Part shown: positions 34,028 to 38,660 of the stretch, piece after piece
How the letters are laid out: each line of letters opens with the position of its first letter
How positions within the stretch are numbered: position 1 is the stretch's first letter
From: Pseudomonas avellanae BPIC 631
Lineage (GTDB): Bacteria > Pseudomonadota > Gammaproteobacteria > Pseudomonadales > Pseudomonadaceae
Reading direction: 5' to 3'
NCBI RefSeq assembly: GCF_000444135.1
Contig: NZ_ATDK01000559.1
Span: forward strand, 1-38,660
DNA length: 38,660 bases
Translations under genes and position numbers: made by a program
The notes under the pieces: generated by a model
What the model was told of the DNA's origin: nothing
Databases searched by the model: none
The model's input: the letters and a program-made list of their open reading frames with translations, nothing else

Positions 34028-36862
34028 TTAAGCCCTGTCTCTGATCAACAGAGGCTTGAGGTAATGCCCGGTATACGACTGCTCCATCTCGGCGACCTGT
34101 TCAGGCGTGCCGGTCGCAATGATCTGCCCGCCTCTTGAGCCGCCTTCCGGCCCCAGATCCACCAACCAGTCTGCCGTCTTGATGACATCCAGGTTGTGCT
34201 CGATCACCACCACCGTGTTGCCATGGTCGCGCAGGCGATGCAGCACATCCAGCAACTGTTGAATATCGGCAAAATGCAGGCCGGTAGTCGGTTCGTCGAG
34301 GATATACAGCGTCTTGCCAGTGTCGCGCTTGGACAGCTCACGCGACAGCTTGACGCGCTGCGCTTCGCCGCCTGACAGGGTGGTCGCCGATTGCCCCAGC
34401 TTGATATAGGAAAGCCCAACGTCCATGAGGGTTTGCAGCTTGCGCGCCAATGCAGGAACGGCGTCGAAGAACTCGCGCGCTTCTTCGATGGTCATCTCAA
34501 GCACTTCGTGGACGTTCTTGCCCTTGTACTTGATCTCAAGGGTTTCACGGTTGTAGCGCTTGCTCTTGCACACATCGCACGGCACATAGATGTCCGGCAG
34601 AAAGTGCATCTCGACCTTGATCAAGCCATCTCCCTGACACGCTTCGCAACGACCGCCCTTGACGTTGAACGAGAACCGTCCCGGGCCATAGCCCCGCGAG
34701 CGCGATTCCGGCACCCCGGCAAACAGTTCGCGAATCGGCGTGAACAGCCCGGTATAGGTCGCCGGGTTGGAGCGTGGCGTACGACCGATAGGGCTCTGAT
34801 CGATGTCCACGACCTTGTCCAGATGCTGCAGGCCGTTGATGCTGTCGTGAGCGGCAGCCTCAAGTGTCGTTGCGCCGTTCAGCGCCGTGGCACTCAGCGG
34901 GAACAGCGTGTTGTTGATCAGTGTTGACTTGCCCGACCCTGAAACACCCGTCACACAGGTCAGCAGACCAATCGGAATGTCGAGGTTGACGTTCTGCAGG
35001 TTGTTGCCACGCGCACCCTTGAGGGTCAGCGACAGCTTCTTGTTGCGGGGCGTGCGCTTGGCGGGTACGGCGATCTTCACACGGCCCGACAGGTATTTGC
35101 CGGTCAGTGAGTCAGGATGCGCCATTACCTCGTCCGGCGTGCCTTCGGCAACGATATGCCCGCCGTGCACGCCAGCGCCAGGGCCGATATCGACCACGTA
35201 GTCGGCCAGGCGAATCGCATCTTCGTCATGCTCCACCACAATCACCGTGTTGCCAATGTCGCGCAGGTGCTTGAGCGTGCCCAGCAAACGGTCGTTGTCG
35301 CGCTGGTGCAGGCCAATCGACGGCTCATCGAGGATATACATTACCCCGACCAGGCCCGCACCGATCTGACTGGCCAGACGAATACGCTGCGCTTCACCGC
35401 CAGACAGCGTGTCTGCGCTGCGATCCAGGGTCAGGTAATCCAGACCAACGTTGACCAGAAACTGCAAACGCTCGCGGATCTCCTTGAGAATCTTGTCGGC
35501 AATTTCGCCGCGTCGGCCGGTCAGCTTCAGCGTTTCAAAATAATGCGTGGCGTCGCCAATCGGTAGATTGGTCACCGCTGGCAGAGTCTTTTCGCCCACC
35601 CATACGTGACGCGCTTCACGACGCAAACGAGTGCCGCGGCAGTCAGGGCAGGGCTGAGTGCCGAGAAACTTGGCCAGCTCTTCGCGCACGGTCGCCGATT
35701 CGGTTTCGCGATAGCGACGCTCCAGATTAGGCACGATGCCTTCAAAAGGGTGCGCACGTTTGACGATATCGCCGCGATCATTCAGATAGCGGAAGTCGAC
35801 ACTCTGCGAGCCGCTGCCGTTAAGTAGAACCTTCTGCATGTCGGCCGGGATTTCTTTGAACGGCACTTCCAGGCTGAAACCGTAGTGCTTGGACAGCGAG
35901 CCGAGCATCTGGAAATAATAGACGTTACGCCTGTCCCAGCCGCGTATCGCGCCTTCAGCCAGCGTCAGCTCAGCGTTGACCAGCCGCTTGATATCAAAGA
36001 ACTGCTTCACGCCCAGACCGTCGCAGGTCGGGCATGCGCCAGCCGGGTTGTTGAAGGAGAATAGCTTCGGTTCCAGCTCGCTGATCGCGTGGCCACAGAT
36101 CGGGCAAGCGAAGCGGGCGGAGAAAATCACTTCTTCGCCTGGCTCGTCGTCCATCGGTGCGACCAGCGCAATGCCGTCTGCCAGCTTCAATGCCGTCTCG
36201 AAAGACTCGGCCAGACGCTGCTGCAGGTCGGCGCGAACCTTGAAGCGGTCCACTACCACGTCAATGGAGTGCTTCTTCTGCTTGTCCAGCTTCGGCAGCT
36301 CATCCAGCTCACACAGCCGACCGTTGACTCGCGCCCGCACAAAACCTTGGGCACGCAGCTCTTCGAATACCGAAAGGTGTTCACCCTTGCGCTCGCGAAT
36401 AACCGGCGCCAGCAGCATCAGCTTGCTGCCTTCGGGCTGAGTCAGCACCAGGTCAACCATCTGGCTGACGGTCTGGGCTTCCAGCGGAATATCGTGATCC
36501 GGGCAGCGAGGCTGTCCGACCCGCGCATATAAAAGACGCAGGTAATCGTAAATCTCGGTAATCGTGCCCACGGTCGAGCGTGGGTTGTGCGACGTGGATT
36601 TCTGCTCGATGGAAATGGCCGGCGACAGACCTTCGATCGTATCGACGTCCGGCTTCTCCATCATCGACAGAAACTGTCGAGCGTAGGCAGACAGCGACTC
36701 GACGTAACGGCGTTGCCCTTCGGCATACAGCGTATCGAAAGCCAGCGAAGACTTGCCTGAGCCGGAGAGCCCGGTGATAACGATCAGTTTGTCGCGGGGA
36801 AGTGTCAGGTCAATATTTTTCAGGTTGTGGGTTCGTGCCCCACGTATCAGGATCTTGTCCAC
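34028..36862 (-). CDS. uvrA: excinuclease ABC subunit A (UvrA)
   Basis: UvrA is the damage sensor of nucleotide excision repair; as a dimer it loads UvrB. I chose GTG at 36862, behind GCGAGGCCGCA, giving 944 residues beginning [16 protein letters not shown]; reading further upstream to 37585 would run through the divergent gene. Walker A motifs are GLSGSGKSS (Lys37) and GVSGSGKST (near 645); the two signatures [12 protein letters not shown] and [12 protein letters not shown] are present. The zinc modules are CPICG...CPTCDG (about 253-280) and CEACQGDG...CDVCKSKR (about 740-770). It is complete and converges on the ferritin gene. Confidence 0.97.
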   Translation of the reverse strand: MDKILIRGARTHNLKNIDLTLPRDKLIVITGLSGSGKSSLAFDTLYAEGQRRYVESLSAYARQFLSMMEKPDVDTIEGLSPAISIEQKSTSHNPRSTVGTITEIYDYLRLLYARVGQPRCPDHDIPLEAQTVSQMVDLVLTQPEGSKLMLLAPVIRERKGEHLSVFEELRAQGFVRARVNGRLCELDELPKLDKQKKHSIDVVVDRFKVRADLQQRLAESFETALKLADGIALVAPMDDEPGEEVIFSARFACPICGHAISELEPKLFSFNNPAGACPTCDGLGVKQFFDIKRLVNAELTLAEGAIRGWDRRNVYYFQMLGSLSKHYGFSLEVPFKEIPADMQKVLLNGSGSQSVDFRYLNDRGDIVKRAHPFEGIVPNLERRYRETESATVREELAKFLGTQPCPDCRGTRLRREARHVWVGEKTLPAVTNLPIGDATHYFETLKLTGRRGEIADKILKEIRERLQFLVNVGLDYLTLDRSADTLSGGEAQRIRLASQIGAGLVGVMYILDEPSIGLHQRDNDRLLGTLKHLRDIGNTVIVVEHDEDAIRLADYVVDIGPGAGVHGGHIVAEGTPDEVMAHPDSLTGKYLSGRVKIAVPAKRTPRNKKLSLTLKGARGNNLQNVNLDIPIGLLTCVTGVSGSGKSTLINNTLFPLSATALNGATTLEAAAHDSINGLQHLDKVVDIDQSPIGRTPRSNPATYTGLFTPIRELFAGVPESRSRGYGPGRFSFNVKGGRCEACQGDGLIKVEMHFLPDIYVPCDVCKSKRYNRETLEIKYKGKNVHEVLEMTIEEAREFFDAVPALARKLQTLMDVGLSYIKLGQSATTLSGGEAQRVKLSRELSKRDTGKTLYILDEPTTGLHFADIQQLLDVLHRLRDHGNTVVVIEHNLDVIKTADWLVDLGPEGGSRGGQIIATGTPEQVAEMEQSYTGHYLKPLLIRDRA

Positions 36863-36893
36863 TGCGGCCTCGCTTGGCGGGCATAAACGACGG

Positions 36894-36923
36894 AGTATAC
36901 GGCTCCGAGCCATCACGCGGCAA
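36894..36923 (-). promoter_or_regulatory. probable uvrA promoter
   Basis: Read on the minus strand: TTGCCG (36923-36918), 18 bases, TATACT (36899-36894), 31 bases before the GTG. I found no CTGT-N8-ACAG LexA box in 36863-36991. For the divergent gene only a TAGAAT (36959-36964) without a good -35 box is visible. Confidence 0.42.
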
Positions 36924-36991
36924 AGCGTCGCGTATGTGCTGTACAACGATGGGACTGGTAGAATCGCCGCCGGTTCACACGAGGTTATTCC

Positions 36992-38392
36992 ATGCACGAT
37001 ACCCACAGCGAGCGTATGAGTAGCGGCGAGACCCGCGCAGCAGGCGGTCTGGCCCTGGTGTTCGCGTTCCGCATGCTTGGCATGTTCATGGTTTTGCCGG
37101 TTCTGGCAACCTACGGCATGGACCTGGCGGGCGCGAGTCCTGCACTGATTGGTCTGGCGATCGGCGCGTATGGCCTGACCCAGGCTGTACTGCAGATCCC
37201 GTTCGGGATTCTTTCTGACCGGATCGGCCGGCGACCGATTATCTATTTCGGGCTGATCATCTTCGCGCTCGGCAGCGTGGTGGCCGCCAATGCCGACTCG
37301 ATCTGGGGAATTATCGGCGGACGCGTCCTGCAAGGCGCGGGGGCTATCTCTGCCGCTGTCATGGCCTTGCTCTCTGACCTGACCCGCGAACAGCACCGCA
37401 CCAAGGCAATGGCCATGATCGGCATGACCATCGGTCTGTCGTTCGCCGTCGCCATGGTCGTTGGCCCGGTCATCACCGGCGCGTTCGGGCTGTCGGGGTT
37501 GTTTCTGGCAACCGGAGGCATGGCGTTGCTGGGCATGGTGATCGTCGCGTTCGTGGTGCCCAAGGCCAACGGTCCGCTGGTGCACCGCGAATCGGGCGTC
37601 GCCAAACAGGCATTAGGCGCGACGTTGCGTCACCCGGACCTACTGCGTCTGGATTTAGGTATCTTCGTGTTGCACGCCATGCTCATGTCCAGCTTCGTGG
37701 CGTTGCCGCTGGCGCTGGTCGAAAAAGCCGGTTTGCCCAAGGAAGAGCACTGGTGGGTCTACCTGACAGCCTTGCTGGTTTCGTTCTTCGCGATGATCCC
37801 GTTCATCATCTATGGCGAGAAGAAGCGTCAAATGAAGCGCGTTCTGCTCGGCGCTGTGTTTGTTCTGATGCTGTCTGAGCTATTCTTCTGGGCATACGGC
37901 GATACGTTGCGGGCACTGGTCATCGGGACAGTGGTATTCTTCACCGCGTTCAACCTGCTGGAAGCGTCCTTGCCGTCGCTGATCAGCAAAGTTTCACCGG
38001 CGGGCGGAAAAGGCACCGCGATGGGAGTTTATTCCACCAGCCAGTTTCTTGGTTCGGCCGCAGGTGGGATACTGGGCGGCTGGTTGTTCCAGCACGGTGG
38101 GCTTGATGTGGTGTTCCTTGGCGGTGCAGCCATGGCCGCCGTCTGGCTTGCCTTCGCAGTGACCATGCGAGAACCGCCTTACGTGACCAGCCTACGTCTG
38201 CCGTTGTCGCCGCAGGCGCAGCGTGAAGCAGGCCTGGCGGAGCGTTTGATGTCCGTAGCAGGCGTGACAGATGCAGTGGTGGTTGCCGAAGAGGCAGCCA
38301 TCTACATAAAACTCGACACAAAATTATTGGATCGCGCCTCTCTCGAGAAGCTGGTCAACCCAGCATCAGAAGCGTGCGAAGCCTATGACTAG
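36992..38392 (+). CDS. MFS transporter of the YajR type with C-terminal YAM-like domain
   Basis: An inner-membrane transporter, substrate unknown; drug or small-molecule efflux is a guess. The 466 residues show twelve hydrophobic segments (about 20-400) and the MFS motif A as [12 protein letters not shown] (about 72-83) between segments 2 and 3. After the last segment comes a soluble tail (about 413-460): [32 protein letters not shown], then a helix. This has the ferredoxin-like pattern of the YAM domain of E. coli YajR and no CxxC metal site. ATG 36992 follows ACGAGGTTATTCC. It is divergent from uvrA; in P. aeruginosa the same gene stands between uvrA and ssb. Confidence 0.85.
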   Translation: MHDTHSERMSSGETRAAGGLALVFAFRMLGMFMVLPVLATYGMDLAGASPALIGLAIGAYGLTQAVLQIPFGILSDRIGRRPIIYFGLIIFALGSVVAANADSIWGIIGGRVLQGAGAISAAVMALLSDLTREQHRTKAMAMIGMTIGLSFAVAMVVGPVITGAFGLSGLFLATGGMALLGMVIVAFVVPKANGPLVHRESGVAKQALGATLRHPDLLRLDLGIFVLHAMLMSSFVALPLALVEKAGLPKEEHWWVYLTALLVSFFAMIPFIIYGEKKRQMKRVLLGAVFVLMLSELFFWAYGDTLRALVIGTVVFFTAFNLLEASLPSLISKVSPAGGKGTAMGVYSTSQFLGSAAGGILGGWLFQHGGLDVVFLGGAAMAAVWLAFAVTMREPPYVTSLRLPLSPQAQREAGLAERLMSVAGVTDAVVVAEEAAIYIKLDTKLLDRASLEKLVNPASEACEAYD

Positions 38393-38421
38393 GGCCAATT
38401 TTTTTTGTCTCAGTTTATGAT

Positions 38422-38445
38422 GCTAGGGGCAATTGAAATTTGTCC
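38422..38445 (+). repeat. direct repeat copy 1
   Basis: GCTAGGGGCAATTGAAATTT followed by GTCC; 24 bases, begins 30 bases after the MFS stop. It equals copy 2 except for one additional A in the A-run. Confidence 0.85.
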
Positions 38446-38452
38446 TGAACAG

Positions 38453-38475
38453 GCTAGGGGCAATTGAATTTGTCC
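38453..38475 (+). repeat. direct repeat copy 2
   Basis: GCTAGGGGCAATTGAATTTG followed by TCC; 23 bases, seven bases after copy 1 (spacer TGAACAG). Confidence 0.85.
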
Positions 38476-38543
38476 ATTCTGATGAAGTTTTTACTCCCCT
38501 TTCAGACTAATATGCACTTTCATTACCGCAGTGCTGCTCTGGA

Positions 38544-38562
38544 GTGGGGACTAACTTTGTCC
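38544..38562 (+). repeat. degenerate direct repeat copy 3
   Basis: GTGGGGACTAACTTTGTCC shares the GGGG start, an A/T-rich middle and the TTTGTCC end with copies 1 and 2. It lies 68 bases downstream of copy 2. Confidence 0.5.
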
Positions 38563-38660
38563 TAGTGTACTGTTTTCGAAAAAATCAGCCACCAACTAAC
38601 GGAAAATTCAAATCTTATCAATAGCTTAGCTTGCAGGTTATGGGTAACTTATTTCGAAAA

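Larger units (their letters stand above)
38393..38660. mobile_element. AT-rich, probably foreign DNA; possible end of an IS21-like element
   Basis: From about 38400 the base composition turns AT-rich, unlike the GC-rich host genes, and no reading frame is visible. Three spaced repeats ending in TTTGTCC lie at 38422-38445, 38453-38475 and 38544-38562. Clusters of short terminal repeats are typical of IS21-family ends, but no transposase gene is in view, so the family is a guess. ssb, expected here from P. aeruginosa order, is not seen. A run of eight T at 38399-38406, behind a weak GCCT/GGGC hairpin over the stop codon, may be the MFS gene's terminator. Confidence 0.45.

Noticed and set aside
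36863..37585. N-terminal extension of UvrA by about 240 residues
   Set aside because: The extra part is the antisense of the MFS gene, and the conserved UvrA N-terminus begins exactly at GTG 36862.
38573..38660. TTTTCGAAAA palindrome at 38573-38582 and a similar TTTCGAAAA at the window end as a possible element end pair
   Set aside because: Short AT-rich palindromes arise easily by chance in such DNA, and the second copy is cut by the window edge.

Overview
The window is chromosomal DNA of a Pseudomonas, possibly of the syringae group (the species call is tentative). The gene order birA - coaX - SPOR-domain gene - tRNA-Tyr/Gly/Thr - tRNA-Trp - secE - nusG, the fusion of the rif, str, S10, spc and alpha ribosomal clusters into one run, and the tail ferritin - uvrA - MFS gene all match the Pseudomonas layout. 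The protein sequences fit too: RpoB has 1357 residues with the rifampicin-site residues at 521, 531 and 536.

Layout. (1) 1-2251: birA, coaX and a small SPOR-domain membrane protein, overlapping or tightly packed. (2) 2353-2920: a tRNA cluster (Tyr-GTA, Gly-TCC, Thr-GGT), a perfect 12-bp terminator hairpin, then a new promoter for tRNA-Trp(CCA)-secE-nusG. The tuf copy found between the Thr and Trp tRNAs in P. aeruginosa is absent. (3) 3926-14908: rplK-rplA, an L10 leader, rplJ-rplL, an attenuator, then rpoB-rpoC. (4) 14909-19397: rpsL-rpsG-fusA-tuf with its own promoter and a strong terminator. (5) 19404-30252: the S10 and spc operons, rpsJ to rpmJ, broken between rpsN and rpsH by a terminator that overlaps a promoter. 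(6) 30253-33252: the alpha operon, rpsM-rpsK-rpsD-rpoA-rplQ, again started by a promoter abutting the preceding terminator. (7) 33334-38392: a ferritin-like gene, uvrA on the minus strand, and a divergent YajR-type MFS transporter. (8) 38393-38660: AT-rich, apparently foreign DNA with three short direct repeats, resembling the end of an insertion sequence (IS21-like is the best guess) just behind the MFS gene, where ssb would be expected.

The genes from 2967 to 33208 make the protein-synthesis core: 29 of the ribosomal proteins, both elongation factors EF-G and EF-Tu, RNA polymerase subunits alpha, beta and beta', the elongation factor NusG, and the translocon subunits SecE and SecY. Intergenic hairpins and leaders show where expression is divided: probable L1 and L10 feedback leaders, an attenuator before rpoB, and terminator/promoter relays inside spc and before alpha.

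I see no undescribed multi-gene system. The points most worth a second look are the two terminator/promoter relays, the missing tuf copy, the ferritin that lacks the bacterioferritin heme methionine, the YajR-like C-terminal domain on the MFS protein, and the mobile-element boundary at the right end.
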